Positions 29,245-38,308 of a stretch of DNA of 64,000 bases are shown here, in pieces. Each line of letters begins with the position of its first letter. The stretch's first letter is position 1. The DNA is from Verrucomicrobiia bacterium (GTDB lineage: Bacteria; Verrucomicrobiota; Verrucomicrobiia; Limisphaerales; CAIMTB01), in contig JAHCBA010000014.1 in assembly GCA_019634625.1 (NCBI GenBank), forward strand, positions 1 to 64,000, written 5' to 3'. The notes under the pieces were generated by a model. The model had not been told where the DNA came from and did not search any database. It was given only the letters and a program-made list of their open reading frames with translations. Both the position numbers and the translations under genes were made by a program.

Positions 29245-29687
29245 GTCCTGATTTCGGTTGCGTGGGTTGTGTGGCGTGTGGCGTGTGGTACGGAACGGTC
29301 GCCCCGTCCCGTCACCGTCTTCGCCAGTTCGGCGGCGCCTCGACCCACCCTCGACACCCTGGCATCGACGGAACGGGCGGGTTGATCGGCTGGCTGGGGA
29401 CGGGCCGTTGCGAGGGCTTCATAGACTCCCTTGTCCCGCCGGACCGCTCGTGGGGGTTCGCAGAGCGCCCGGATCGCTCACCACTGGCGAATCGTTAAGC
29501 CACGCCCGGCAGTTCTCCGCAAGCGCAAAGCGCGGCTTGGGCCCCGGTGCCGTGCATCCCGAAGTTGTGGGGACAGGTGCAAATTTCGCCAAGCGTCGTC
29601 TCGGAGGGCCGAGTTCCACGAGGCCGCAACGGTGGGGTGCAAGGGATTGAGGACTCGCGGAGCTCGTCCCTCCGATTCGCTGCCGCC
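29245..29687. other. Non-coding stretch between the propionate run and DUF4912
   Basis: 443 bases without a supported gene. It contains a short GTGTGGC-type tandem next to the DUF4912 start and, at 29601-29675, a large inverted repeat immediately 3' of the CoA-transferase gene. Any promoter for DUF4912-GH57 should lie here. Confidence 0.55.
29601..29675. repeat. 22-bp inverted repeat 3' of the propionate operon
   Basis: The left arm 29601-29622 (TCGGAGGGCCGAG...) and right arm 29654-29675 are complementary at 19 of 22 positions; two of the three exceptions form G-T type pairs on one strand. The loop is 31 bases. It begins 13 bases past the CoA-transferase stop. It has no T tract, so it may be a REP/MITE-like unit or an RNA-stabilising hairpin. 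Confidence 0.7.
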
Positions 29688-31190
29688 TCAACGGAACGCC
29701 GACCAGTCCACCCCTCGCATGTCGCCGTCCCTGGCCATCTTGACGTGCATGGCGAACGCGGCGGAGAGGGTCTGGGGGGTGTGGGTGTGCCCCGCCAGGT
29801 CCACGTAGGCGCGAAGGGCGTCCCGATACTCGGGGTGCGCGCAGTTCTCGATCAACGTCTGCGCCCGTTCCGCCGGCGACTTGCACCGCAGGTCCGCCAC
29901 GCCCTGTTCTGTGACGATCACGCACACCGAGTGCTCGCTGCTGTCCAGGTGGCTGACCAGTGGCACGATGGTGCTGATCTTCCCTCCCTTGGCCACCGAC
30001 GGACAGGTGAAGATCGACAGGAACGCATTGCGGGCGAAGTCCGCGGAACCCCCGATCCCGTTCATCATGCTCCGGCCCAGGATGTGGGTGCTGTTGACGT
30101 TCCCGGTCAGGTCCACCTCGATCGCCGTGTTGATGGAGATGATTCCCAGCCGGCGCACCAGCTCGGGATTGTTGGTGATCTCCTGCGGCCGCAACACCAG
30201 CCGCGTCCGGAAGAACGGCCAGTCCGCGTAGATCCCCTCGAGCGTCTCCGGCGGCACGGTCAGCGAACAGCCGCTGGCAAAGGTGACCCGCTCCTTCCGC
30301 ATCAGGCCGATCACCGAGTCCTGGATCACCTCGGTGTACATCTGGAAGGACGGGATCTCCGGATGCTCCGACATCGCCTGAAGCACGGCGTTGGCGGTGT
30401 CGCCAACCCCGGACTGCACGGGCAGGAACCCCTTCGGGATGACCCTGCGCCGCAGTTCCCCGGCCAGGAACTCCGCCACGTTGCGGCCGATCCGCGCCGT
30501 CACCTCGCTGGGCTCGGCGAATCCCTTCGTCTCGTCGGGCTCGTTGGTCTCCACGACGCCGACAATCTTCGCCGGGTCCACCTGGATCACCGGCTGCCCC
30601 ACCCGGTCGCAAGGCTTGAACAGCGGGATGTCGCTGCGCAACGGCGGGTCGTGCGGCTCGTACACGTCGTGCAGGCCGCGCAGGAAGGGCGGATGATAAC
30701 GGTTCAGCTCGACGATGATCTTCTGGGCCACCCTGGCGAAGGTCGGCGCCGCCCCGACCGAGGAGGTCAGGACAATCTCCCCATAAGGCGTCACGTCGCA
30801 GGCCTCGATCACCGCGCAGTGCACCGGCCCGAGAAAGCCGTAGCGCACGTCCTGCGGCAGCCGCGACAGGTGCATGTCGAAGAAACGCGTCTGACCGGCA
30901 TTGATGCTCCGGCGCAGGTCGGGATCCGACTGGTACGGCGTGCGGAACCCGATCGCCTGGGCCTTGGCCAACGCGCCATCGAGCGACGGCCCGGTCGAGG
31001 CCCCGGTAATCACGTTGATCCGGAACGGCCGTCCGGCGTTGTGCTCGGCCAGCGCCCGCGCGGCCACGGCCCGCGGCACCGCCTTCGGCGCGCCGGCCGG
31101 GGTGAACCCGCTGAACGCCACGGTCTGCTCGTCGTTGATGTGCTCCGCCGCCTCCTCGGCGGTGAGCCGGGTCAGTTCCTTTGCATTCAT
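29688..31190 (-). CDS. Acetyl-CoA hydrolase/CoA-transferase family (propionyl-CoA:succinate CoA-transferase candidate)
   Basis: A 500-residue class I CoA-transferase. Two alpha/beta domains are seen, with GASTGPSLDGAL near residue 70, and VVETNEPDE in the middle, where the nucleophilic Glu that forms the CoA thioester is expected. GIGGSADFARNAF and VTEQGVADLRCKSPAERA mark the C-terminal half. Length and motifs match succinyl-CoA:acetate/propionate CoA-transferases. As the last gene of the methylmalonyl-CoA run it probably moves CoA between propionyl-CoA and succinate, closing the cycle. The ATG at 31190 overlaps the birA stop (ATGA). Confidence 0.9.
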   Translation of the reverse strand: MNAKELTRLTAEEAAEHINDEQTVAFSGFTPAGAPKAVPRAVAARALAEHNAGRPFRINVITGASTGPSLDGALAKAQAIGFRTPYQSDPDLRRSINAGQTRFFDMHLSRLPQDVRYGFLGPVHCAVIEACDVTPYGEIVLTSSVGAAPTFARVAQKIIVELNRYHPPFLRGLHDVYEPHDPPLRSDIPLFKPCDRVGQPVIQVDPAKIVGVVETNEPDETKGFAEPSEVTARIGRNVAEFLAGELRRRVIPKGFLPVQSGVGDTANAVLQAMSEHPEIPSFQMYTEVIQDSVIGLMRKERVTFASGCSLTVPPETLEGIYADWPFFRTRLVLRPQEITNNPELVRRLGIISINTAIEVDLTGNVNSTHILGRSMMNGIGGSADFARNAFLSIFTCPSVAKGGKISTIVPLVSHLDSSEHSVCVIVTEQGVADLRCKSPAERAQTLIENCAHPEYRDALRAYVDLAGHTHTPQTLSAAFAMHVKMARDGDMRGVDWSAFR

Positions 31191-32017
31191 GAATGGCCCT
31201 CCTGATTCTCGATGTCCCGCACCTGCCGCACCTCGTGGGCGGCCCACTCGCGCACGGTCCCGTCGGGAGCGCGCACCCGCAGGCGCCCCTCGCCGTCCAC
31301 GCCCAGAAATGTCCCTTCCGTCCGCCCGGCATCGGACTCCACCACCAGGGCCGATCCGGCATCCCACCACCGGTTGATCCGCGGCACCAGGGCCGGGAAC
31401 CCCTCGCGATGCATCCCTTCAACCACGCCGCGCAGCCCTGCGAGCAACCGCCGCGCCACCGCCTCCACCGGGGGGGCCGGGGTCAGCAGGTCGGCCAGGC
31501 GCACCGTGGTCCCGGCCAGTTCCGGGTTCTCCGCCTCGGGCTGGTTCGCCACATTGATCCCCACTCCAATCACCGCGCGGTCCTCGCGGAACCGGTCCAC
31601 CAGGAGCCCGGCCAGCTTCCGCCGCCCGGTGAGCACGTCGTTCGGCCAACGCAATCGCAGTCCCTTCACGCCATGGTCCTCAAGGGTCTCGCAGACGGCC
31701 AGCCCCGCCGCCAGGGGCAGGGCCGACCAACCGCGGTCGAGCGCCCCGATCGGCACCACCGCCGAGATCCACAATCCCCCCGCACCCGACTGCCAGCTCC
31801 GCTGGTGCCGTCCGCGGCCGGCCCGCTGCCGGTCCGCCCGCACCGCTTCCCACACGTCGCAGGCAGCGGCCACGTCGTTGGTCGAGTCCACCTCGTCGAG
31901 GTGCTGCACCCGCCATCCGTCGATCGCCTCCACCCGCGGCAGCGACGTCCGCCCGCATGGGCCGACCCCGCTCCTGGCAACCGGAAGGGCTGGTGGCGGG
32001 CGGTCGGTCGTGCTCAT
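31187..32017 (-). CDS. birA: Biotin--[acyl-CoA carboxylase/carboxyltransferase] ligase
   Basis: 276 residues. The catalytic domain has STNDVA, the biotinyl-AMP loop GRGRHQRSW, WPNDVL and KLAGLLVDRF...GVGINVA, all diagnostic of biotin protein ligases. A small C-terminal beta domain ends GTVREWAAHEV. There is no N-terminal helix-turn-helix, so it is a monofunctional ligase, not a repressor. It lies 50 bases after the biotin carrier gene, which is presumably its substrate, and overlaps the CoA-transferase by four bases. Carrying the ligase inside the operon ties biotinylation to carboxyltransferase production. Confidence 0.95.
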   Translation of the reverse strand: MSTTDRPPPALPVARSGVGPCGRTSLPRVEAIDGWRVQHLDEVDSTNDVAAACDVWEAVRADRQRAGRGRHQRSWQSGAGGLWISAVVPIGALDRGWSALPLAAGLAVCETLEDHGVKGLRLRWPNDVLTGRRKLAGLLVDRFREDRAVIGVGINVANQPEAENPELAGTTVRLADLLTPAPPVEAVARRLLAGLRGVVEGMHREGFPALVPRINRWWDAGSALVVESDAGRTEGTFLGVDGEGRLRVRAPDGTVREWAAHEVRQVRDIENQEGHS

Positions 32018-32067
32018 CCGGCGATGCAGGTCAGGCTTCGGATCGACATCGTGAGGTCATCGGGAAG

Positions 32068-32466
32068 CTATTCCAGTCGGACCAGGGCCTGACCTTCCTC
32101 GACGGCGGAACCCACGCTCACCTTGACCTCCTTCACCTGCCCCGCCCGCGGGGCCATGACGAAGGTGTTCATCTTCATCGCCTCGAGGGTGAGCAGATGG
32201 TCGCCCTCCTTGACCGCCTGGCCCGCCTCGACGTTGATGGCCGTCACCCGGCCCGCCAGCGGGCTTGGCACGTCGCCCGGGCCGGACGGCACGGCGGAGG
32301 CCAGTGGGGCGGCGGGGGTGGCCACCGCGACGGACGCCGGCGCCACCGGCGCGGCCATCAACGGAGGCGGCCCGCCCGGACCTCCCGGCAGCCCGGCCTC
32401 GTCTTCCATCTCGACCGTCACCTCATACGGCCGTCCATCCACCGTCACGCGGAGTTTCTTGATCAT
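32068..32466 (-). CDS. Biotin carboxyl carrier subunit (1.3S-like)
   Basis: 132 residues. The N-terminal MIKKLRVTVDGRPYEVTVE matches the start of the transcarboxylase 1.3S and decarboxylase gamma chains. A Pro/Ala-rich linker (about 25-65) follows, then a biotinyl domain with EAMKM at 95-99, K98 being the biotinylation site. As a separate carrier it would swing the carboxyl group between the 12S-like (32922-34475) and 5S-like (40505-42052) subunits. It sits 12 bases from the preceding small gene and just before birA. Confidence 0.94.
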   Translation of the reverse strand: MIKKLRVTVDGRPYEVTVEMEDEAGLPGGPGGPPPLMAAPVAPASVAVATPAAPLASAVPSGPGDVPSPLAGRVTAINVEAGQAVKEGDHLLTLEAMKMNTFVMAPRAGQVKEVKVSVGSAVEEGQALVRLE

Positions 32467-32478
32467 GGGGAGCTGTCG

Positions 32479-32877
32479 TTAACGAACCTTGTGGGAGGAG
32501 TAGTGCTGGAACCGGCCCTCGATCGCCCAGGCATTCACCCACATCACCGCGGGCGCCACTTTCTGCACGCCCAGCACCCGGTGGGGACGCCCCAGAACCA
32601 CCGCGACGGCGGCCGCCACCAGGGCGAGGGTCTCGGCATCCACCGGTGCCGGTCGCAGGGCCTCGATGGCCCGTTCATGCGCCGCGCAGGCCGCGGTCAC
32701 CTCCGCCGCCGCCTGCCGAAGCGCCGCCTGGACCGCCGCGCTGTCCTCGATCCGGTCCAGACGCGGCAGCACGCGCTGGATCAGGACCAGTGCCTTGCCG
32801 AGATGCAATTCGCCCTCGGTCACGACGTCGGCGACGGGCGCCGGCGGGGTGGGGGCGGAGGTTGCGGGAGTGCTCAT
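32479..32877 (-). CDS. Small conserved protein of the carboxyltransferase cluster
   Basis: 132 residues with no predicted membrane segment. The N-terminal half is a helical, Ala-rich stretch (LVLIQRVLPRLDRIEDSAAVQAAL). The C-terminal part reads LALVAAAVAVVLGRPHRVLGVQ, then W-x-EGR-x(5)-SHKVR, a pattern seen in small proteins encoded beside acyl-CoA carboxylase and methylmalonyl-CoA decarboxylase genes. It is placed directly between the 12S-like and biotin carrier genes. It may be an assembly or epsilon-like subunit; no catalytic residues are evident. It lacks the N-terminal membrane helix of OadG-type gamma chains, which argues against a membrane pump. Confidence 0.75.
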   Translation of the reverse strand: MSTPATSAPTPPAPVADVVTEGELHLGKALVLIQRVLPRLDRIEDSAAVQAALRQAAAEVTAACAAHERAIEALRPAPVDAETLALVAAAVAVVLGRPHRVLGVQKVAPAVMWVNAWAIEGRFQHYSSHKVR

Positions 32878-32921
32878 GGGCGATGATTCCGCAGGGGTTC
32901 CAGGTCAACACCGGGCCGCCA

Positions 32922-34475
32922 TCACAGGGGAATGGAGCCGTGCTTCTTCGGCGGGCGGGTCTCCCGCTTGGTCAGGGTGTTCCGCAGCGCCATGGCCACC
33001 GTGGCCCGGGTCTCGGACGGTTCGATGATATCGGTGATCATCGCCTTCTGGGCCGCCTCATAGGGCGAACAGAAGCGGCGCCGGTATTCCTCGACCAGCT
33101 CGGCCTCCTTGGCCTTCGGATCCGCCGCGGCGGCGATCTCGCGCTTGTACAGGATCTTGACCGCCCCTTCCGCGCCCATCACCGCGATCTCCGCGGTGGG
33201 CCACGCATAAACGACGTCCGCTCCCATGTCTCCGCTGCACATCGCGAGGTAGGCGCCGCCATAGGCCTTGCGCAGAATCACGGTGATCTTCGGCACCGTG
33301 GCCGCCGCGTAGGCGAACAGCATCTTCGCGCCGTGCCGGATGATCCCGCCCCGTTCCTGCTGCACGCCGGGCAGGAAACCCGGCACGTCCACCAGGGTCA
33401 CCAGGGGAATATTGAAGACATTGCAGAACCGGATGAACCGGGCCGATTTGTCCGAGGCGTCGATGTCGAGGGTTCCCGCCTTGACCGCCGGCTGGTTGGC
33501 GATGATCCCCACCACCACCCCCTGGATGCGGGCGAACCCGACCACAATGTTGCGTGCCCAGTCCCGCTGCACTTCCAGGAAGTCGCCGTGATCCACCAAC
33601 CGCGCGATCACCTTGAGAATGTCCAGCGGGTCCTTCGAGGTCGCCGGCAGCAGGTCGTTCATTCCCGGGTCCGGCTGCAGATCGACCGGCTGGGTCGGCT
33701 GATGCGGCGGGTCCATGACGTTGTTCGAGGGAAGGTACGACAACAGCCGGTGGGCGATCTGCACGGCGTGGGTGTCGTTCTCCGCCACGAAATGGATGTT
33801 CCCGCTGACCGTTGCGTGGGCCACCGCGCTCCCGATGTCGTCCATGGTGCACTTCTGCCCCGTCGCCGCCTGGATCACCTCGGGTCCGCAGATGAACATG
33901 TTCGAGGTGCCCTTCACCATGATGATGAAGTCCATCAGCGCCGGCGAATACGCCGCCCCTCCCGCGCACGGTCCCGAGATGATCGCAATCTGGGGCACCA
34001 CGCCCGACACCAGCACGTTCCGGAAGAACACCTGCCCGTACCCGGACAACGAATCGTCCCCCTCCTGGATCCGCGCCCCGCCGGAGTCGTTGAAGCCCAC
34101 GATCGGGCACCCGACCTTCAGCGCGTATTCCATCAGGTCGCAGATCTTCTTGGCATGGATCCGGCCCAGCGAACCGCCCGCAACCGTGAAGTCCTGGCTG
34201 AACGCCGCCACCACCCTCCCGTCCGTCAACCCCACCCCGGTCACCACCGCATCCGCCGCCAGCGACTTCTTCTCCATTCCGAAATGATGGCAGTCATGCT
34301 CGGCATGCAGACCCCATTCCTGAAAGGTCCCCGGCTGGTACAGGGCGCCAATCCGGTCCCGCGCGGTCATCACTCCCTTCTGCCGGCGGGCCTCGAGCTT
34401 GTCCTGGCCGCCTCCGGCCTGGGCAACACCACGTCGCTGGTTGAGTTCGTCGAGCAGGGCTTGGGCGATGGGCAT
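32922..34475 (-). CDS. mmdA: Acyl-CoA carboxyltransferase subunit (methylmalonyl-CoA, 12S/MmdA type)
   Basis: A 517-residue carboxyltransferase with two crotonase-like halves. The N-half has ARDRIGALYQPGTFQEWG and SGGARIQEGDDSLSGYG; the oxyanion-forming turns are GPCAGGAAYSPAL and, in the C-half, RKAYGGAYLAMCS and WPTAEIAVMGAEGAV. It closely follows propionyl/methylmalonyl-CoA carboxyltransferases (PccB, MmdA, transcarboxylase 12S). In this operon it should transfer CO2 between methylmalonyl-CoA and biotin on the separate carrier. No biotin carboxylase gene is nearby. The ATG at 34475 gives MPIAQALLDELNQRR. Confidence 0.95.
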   Translation of the reverse strand: MPIAQALLDELNQRRGVAQAGGGQDKLEARRQKGVMTARDRIGALYQPGTFQEWGLHAEHDCHHFGMEKKSLAADAVVTGVGLTDGRVVAAFSQDFTVAGGSLGRIHAKKICDLMEYALKVGCPIVGFNDSGGARIQEGDDSLSGYGQVFFRNVLVSGVVPQIAIISGPCAGGAAYSPALMDFIIMVKGTSNMFICGPEVIQAATGQKCTMDDIGSAVAHATVSGNIHFVAENDTHAVQIAHRLLSYLPSNNVMDPPHQPTQPVDLQPDPGMNDLLPATSKDPLDILKVIARLVDHGDFLEVQRDWARNIVVGFARIQGVVVGIIANQPAVKAGTLDIDASDKSARFIRFCNVFNIPLVTLVDVPGFLPGVQQERGGIIRHGAKMLFAYAAATVPKITVILRKAYGGAYLAMCSGDMGADVVYAWPTAEIAVMGAEGAVKILYKREIAAAADPKAKEAELVEEYRRRFCSPYEAAQKAMITDIIEPSETRATVAMALRNTLTKRETRPPKKHGSIPL

Positions 34476-34522
34476 AGGGTCAGTCGGGTTGATGTCGGAA
34501 GAAAGCGTTCGCGTGGTTTCCC

Positions 34523-34930
34523 TCAGGGTTTGGGCATGCAGAATTCGGTGAGCACGCCGAAGGTCGATTTCGGATGGAGAAAGGCCACCTGCTTGCCCCC
34601 CGCGCCGTCCACAGGGACCTCGTGCACCAACCGCACCCCGGCGTCCCGCGCCTGCTGCAACTGCGCCTCGATCCCGTCCGTCGCGAAGGCGATGTGATGG
34701 ATGCCACCGGACGGATTCTTCTCGAGGTACTTCGCAATCGGACTTTCCGGATCGGTCGGCTCGAGCAACTCCAGATGCACCTCGCCGCAGGGAAAAAAGG
34801 CGGTCCGCACCTTCTGGGAGGGCACCTCCTCGACATGCTCGCACTTCAATCCAAGTGCCTTCTCGTAGTACGGGATGGCCTCGGCCAGGGATTTCACCGC
34901 GATTCCAAGATGATCGATTCGCTGAAGCAT
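34523..34930 (-). CDS. mce: Methylmalonyl-CoA epimerase
   Basis: A 135-residue vicinal-oxygen-chelate protein. MLQRIDHLGIAVKSL gives the first metal-binding His; GEVHLELLEP and GIHHIAF give further metal ligands, and LTEFCMPKP closes the second beta-alpha-beta-beta-beta module. It interconverts (2R)- and (2S)-methylmalonyl-CoA, linking the mutase to the carboxyltransferase. It lies 10 bases after meaB and 47 bases before the 12S-like gene, in the expected metabolic order. Confidence 0.96.
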   Translation of the reverse strand: MLQRIDHLGIAVKSLAEAIPYYEKALGLKCEHVEEVPSQKVRTAFFPCGEVHLELLEPTDPESPIAKYLEKNPSGGIHHIAFATDGIEAQLQQARDAGVRLVHEVPVDGAGGKQVAFLHPKSTFGVLTEFCMPKP

Positions 34931-34940
34931 GGGGGTCCGT

Positions 34941-36065
34941 TCAAGGTTGGCGGCCGGTCCCGGAGAACGTCCCCCCAGGTTCGCCCGCAGGTGTCTGCTG
35001 AAAAATCTCCAGAAGCCGCGCCGCCGCCTCGGCCACGCCGATCTCCCCCGCCGCCAGGGCACGCTCGATGTCCGGCCGCCTCGAACGGACCTCCGGATGC
35101 CGCCGGAACCGCGTGACCAACGCATCACTCAAGGTCTCCTCCAGCCACTGCATCGATTGCTCCCGGCGCCTCGCGGCAATCCCGCCGTTCCCCTCGAACA
35201 CCCCGTAAAACTGTTCCACCATCGCCCAGAATTCCGGGATCCCCTCCCCCGTCCGCCCCGAACACAACCCCACCTCCGGCGCCCAGCCCGCCGTCGCCGG
35301 CGCCAGGTGATGGAGCGCCATGGCCTGCTCGGATCGGGCCGATTCCGCCCGCGCCCGGTTCTCCCCGTCCGCCTTGTTGATCAACACCGCGTCCGCCATC
35401 TCCATGATCCCCCGCTTGATGCCCTGCAAATCGTCGCCCGCCCCCGGCAGCAACAGCAGCAGAAAGAAATCCACCATCGACCGCAGCGTCACCTCGCTCT
35501 GTCCCACCCCGACGGTCTCGACCAGCACCGCCTCGAACCCGGCCGCCTCGCACAGCAGCAACGTCTCCCGCGTCCGCCGTGCCACCCCGCCCAGCGTTCC
35601 CCCCGCCGGCGACGGCCGGATGAACGCATTCGGTTCCCCGCTCAGCCGTTCCATCCGCGTCCTGTCCCCGAGAATGCTCCCCCGGGACAACGTGCTGGTC
35701 GGGTCGATCGCCAGCACCGCCACCTTCAACCCGCGCCCGCACAGATGCAGTCCCAAGGCTTCGATGAAGGTGCTCTTGCCCACCCCGGGCACTCCGGTGA
35801 TCCCCACCCGACGCGACCGCCCGGTGGCCGGCAACAACTGTTCCAGCACGTCCCGCGCCATTCCCTGGTGCCGCGCACTGGTGCTCTCGATCAAGGTGAT
35901 CGCCCGCGCCAGCACCGCCCGGTCCCCCCGCCGCACGCCCGCCACATAGTCGTCCACTCCCATCCCCATCGATGCCTTCGCCCCATGCGCTCGCATGGCC
36001 CCATTCCACACCGAACCCAGGGTGGCGAGCCAGTCCGGGAGCCCCATCATGGCCGGCGCCGTCAT
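34941..36065 (-). CDS. meaB: Methylmalonyl-CoA mutase-associated GTPase MeaB
   Basis: A 374-residue G3E-family GTPase. The P-loop is GVPGVGKST, followed by [23 protein letters not shown] and [29 protein letters not shown] and [10 protein letters not shown] are the other nucleotide motifs. A C-terminal helical dimerisation arm is present. It protects and reactivates adenosylcobalamin-dependent mutase. Its ATG overlaps the stop of the large mutase subunit by four bases, coupling translation of chaperone and client. Confidence 0.96.
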   Translation of the reverse strand: MTAPAMMGLPDWLATLGSVWNGAMRAHGAKASMGMGVDDYVAGVRRGDRAVLARAITLIESTSARHQGMARDVLEQLLPATGRSRRVGITGVPGVGKSTFIEALGLHLCGRGLKVAVLAIDPTSTLSRGSILGDRTRMERLSGEPNAFIRPSPAGGTLGGVARRTRETLLLCEAAGFEAVLVETVGVGQSEVTLRSMVDFFLLLLLPGAGDDLQGIKRGIMEMADAVLINKADGENRARAESARSEQAMALHHLAPATAGWAPEVGLCSGRTGEGIPEFWAMVEQFYGVFEGNGGIAARRREQSMQWLEETLSDALVTRFRRHPEVRSRRPDIERALAAGEIGVAEAAARLLEIFQQTPAGEPGGTFSGTGRQP

Positions 36066-38251
36066 GCGCCCGCACCTCCCAGGCGCCGTTCCAGTTCCTC
36101 GAGCATCTCCCGGGCCGCCTGCGGAATCCGCGTGCCCGGACCAAACACCGCCGCCGCCCCGTGCTCCTTCAGGAAGCCATAGTCCTGCGGCGGGATCACC
36201 CCGCCCACAATGACCATGATGTCGTCCCTCCCCACCTTCCCCAGTTCCTCGCGCAACTGCGTCAGCAACGTCTTGTGCCCCCCCGCCAGCGAACTGATCC
36301 CCACCATGTGCACGTCGTTCTCCACCGCCATCTTCGCGGCTTCCTCCGGCGACTGGAACAACGGCCCGATATCGACATCGAACCCCAGATCCGCATACGC
36401 CGTCGCCACCACCTTGGCGCCCCGGTCGTGCCCGTCCTGTCCCATCTTCGCAATCAGGATCCGCGGACGCCGGCCGTGCCGCTCGGCAAACCCGTCGGTC
36501 AACGTGCGCACCGACCGGATGTCGTCGGTGGCCCCGAACTCGGACTGATACACGCCGCTCACGGTGCGATGAACCGCCTGGTGGCGGCCGAAATGGGTTT
36601 CCAACGCCGACGAAATCTCGCCCAGACTCGCCCGGGCCCGCGCCGCCTCGATGGCCAGTTCCAGCAGGTTCCCGCCCCCGTCCGCCGCCGCCCGCTCCAA
36701 CGCCTCCAGCGCCGTTCGGACCCGGGCCGCGTCCCGGTTCGACCGCAACTGCTGCAACCGCTGGATCTGCGACTGGCGCACGGTGGTGTTGTCCACCTCC
36801 AGCACCGGCAGCGCCTCCTGCTTGTCCAGGCGATGACGGTTCACCCCGATGATCGCCTCCTGGCCCGAATCGATCCGCGCCTGCCGCCGCGCGGCCGCCT
36901 CCTCGATGCGCAGCTTGGGCAACCCCGTCTCGATCGCCTTCGCCATCCCGCCCAGCGCCTCCACCTCCCGGATGTGGCCCCACGCCCGCCGCATCAGTTC
37001 GTGCGTCAAGGCCTCCACAAAAAACGATCCCGCCCACGGATCGATCACCCGCGTGATCCCCGTCTCCTCCTGCAGGAAAAGCTGCGTGTTCCGGGCAATC
37101 CGCGCCGAGAAATCCGTCGGCAGGGCGATGGCCTCGTCCAGCGAGTTGGTGTGCAGCGATTGCGTGTGCCCCAGGGCCGCCGCCATGGCCTCGATGCAGG
37201 TCCGCGCCACGTTGTTGTACGGATCCTGTTCGGTCAGCGACCAGCCCGAGGTCTGCGAATGCGTCCGCAAGGCCATCGACTTGGCGTTCTTCGGCTCGAA
37301 TCCCCGGATCAGCTTCGCCCACAACGCCCGTGCCGCCCGCATCTTCGCCACCTCCATGAAGTAGTGCTTCCCCTGCGCCCAGAAAAACGAGAGCCGCGGC
37401 GCAAAGGCGTCGATGTCGATCCCCGCCTTCAACCCCGCCCGCACATACTCCAACCCGTCCGCCAGCGTGTACGCCATCTCCAGATCCGCCGGCGCCCCGG
37501 CCTCCTGCATGTGATACCCCGAGATCGAGATCGAGTTGAACCGCGGCATGTTCCGCGAGGCGAACGCGAAAATGTCGGCGACAATCCGCATCGAGGAGGC
37601 GGGCGGATAGATGTAGGTGTTCCGCACCATGTACTCCTTCAGGATGTCGTTCTGGATCGTCCCCGAAAGCTGATCCATCCGCACCCCCTGCTCCTCCGCC
37701 GCCACCACGTAGAACGCCATCACCGGCAGCACCGCCCCGTTCATCGTCATCGACACCGAGATGCGGTCCAGCGGGATCCCGTCGAACAGCAGCTTCATGT
37801 CGAGGATCGAGTCCACCGCCACCCCCGCCTTCCCCACGTCCGCAAACGCCCGCGGATGATCCGAGTCGTACCCCCGGTGCGTCGGCAGATCGAAGGCCAC
37901 CGACAACCCCTGCTGCCCGGCCGCAATGTTCCTCCGGTAAAACGCGTTCGATTCCTCCGCCGTCGAGAACCCAGCGTACTGCCGCACCGTCCACGGTCGC
38001 GATACGTACATCGACCCGTACGGGCCCCGCACATAGGGCGGCACTCCCGGCATTCCCCCAAGGTGTTCGCACTCCTCCAGGTCCCCGGCCCCGTACAGCG
38101 GCCGCACATCGATCCCCTCCAGCGTCCGCTCCACCCACTCCTCCACGGTCTTCCCGGTCTCGCGCCGCACCGCCTCGGCCCAGTCGGCCCATGTGGCCGA
38201 TCCCGCCGTCGCCTCGTAGTCCACCCGGGTGAAATCAGGAAACGATTGCAT
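36062..38251 (-). CDS. mutB: Methylmalonyl-CoA mutase, large (catalytic) subunit
   Basis: 729 residues. An N-terminal TIM barrel binds the acyl-CoA ([42 protein letters not shown]). A C-terminal cobalamin domain has the base-off DGHDRG motif near residue 607 and a downstream SLAGGHKTL. It interconverts succinyl-CoA and (R)-methylmalonyl-CoA. The ATG at 38251 is preceded by AAGGAG at a nine-base spacing, one of the clearest ribosome binding sites in the window, and was preferred to a start 18 codons upstream. The 4-bp overlap with meaB and the small subunit just upstream give a complete mutase set. Confidence 0.97.
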   Translation of the reverse strand: MQSFPDFTRVDYEATAGSATWADWAEAVRRETGKTVEEWVERTLEGIDVRPLYGAGDLEECEHLGGMPGVPPYVRGPYGSMYVSRPWTVRQYAGFSTAEESNAFYRRNIAAGQQGLSVAFDLPTHRGYDSDHPRAFADVGKAGVAVDSILDMKLLFDGIPLDRISVSMTMNGAVLPVMAFYVVAAEEQGVRMDQLSGTIQNDILKEYMVRNTYIYPPASSMRIVADIFAFASRNMPRFNSISISGYHMQEAGAPADLEMAYTLADGLEYVRAGLKAGIDIDAFAPRLSFFWAQGKHYFMEVAKMRAARALWAKLIRGFEPKNAKSMALRTHSQTSGWSLTEQDPYNNVARTCIEAMAAALGHTQSLHTNSLDEAIALPTDFSARIARNTQLFLQEETGITRVIDPWAGSFFVEALTHELMRRAWGHIREVEALGGMAKAIETGLPKLRIEEAAARRQARIDSGQEAIIGVNRHRLDKQEALPVLEVDNTTVRQSQIQRLQQLRSNRDAARVRTALEALERAAADGGGNLLELAIEAARARASLGEISSALETHFGRHQAVHRTVSGVYQSEFGATDDIRSVRTLTDGFAERHGRRPRILIAKMGQDGHDRGAKVVATAYADLGFDVDIGPLFQSPEEAAKMAVENDVHMVGISSLAGGHKTLLTQLREELGKVGRDDIMVIVGGVIPPQDYGFLKEHGAAAVFGPGTRIPQAAREMLEELERRLGGAGA

Positions 38252-38308
38252 CGCGTGTTTCTCCTTCTGCCGCGCTTCGCCGGTCCTCGATCCGCTCCCT
38301 GCCATGCC

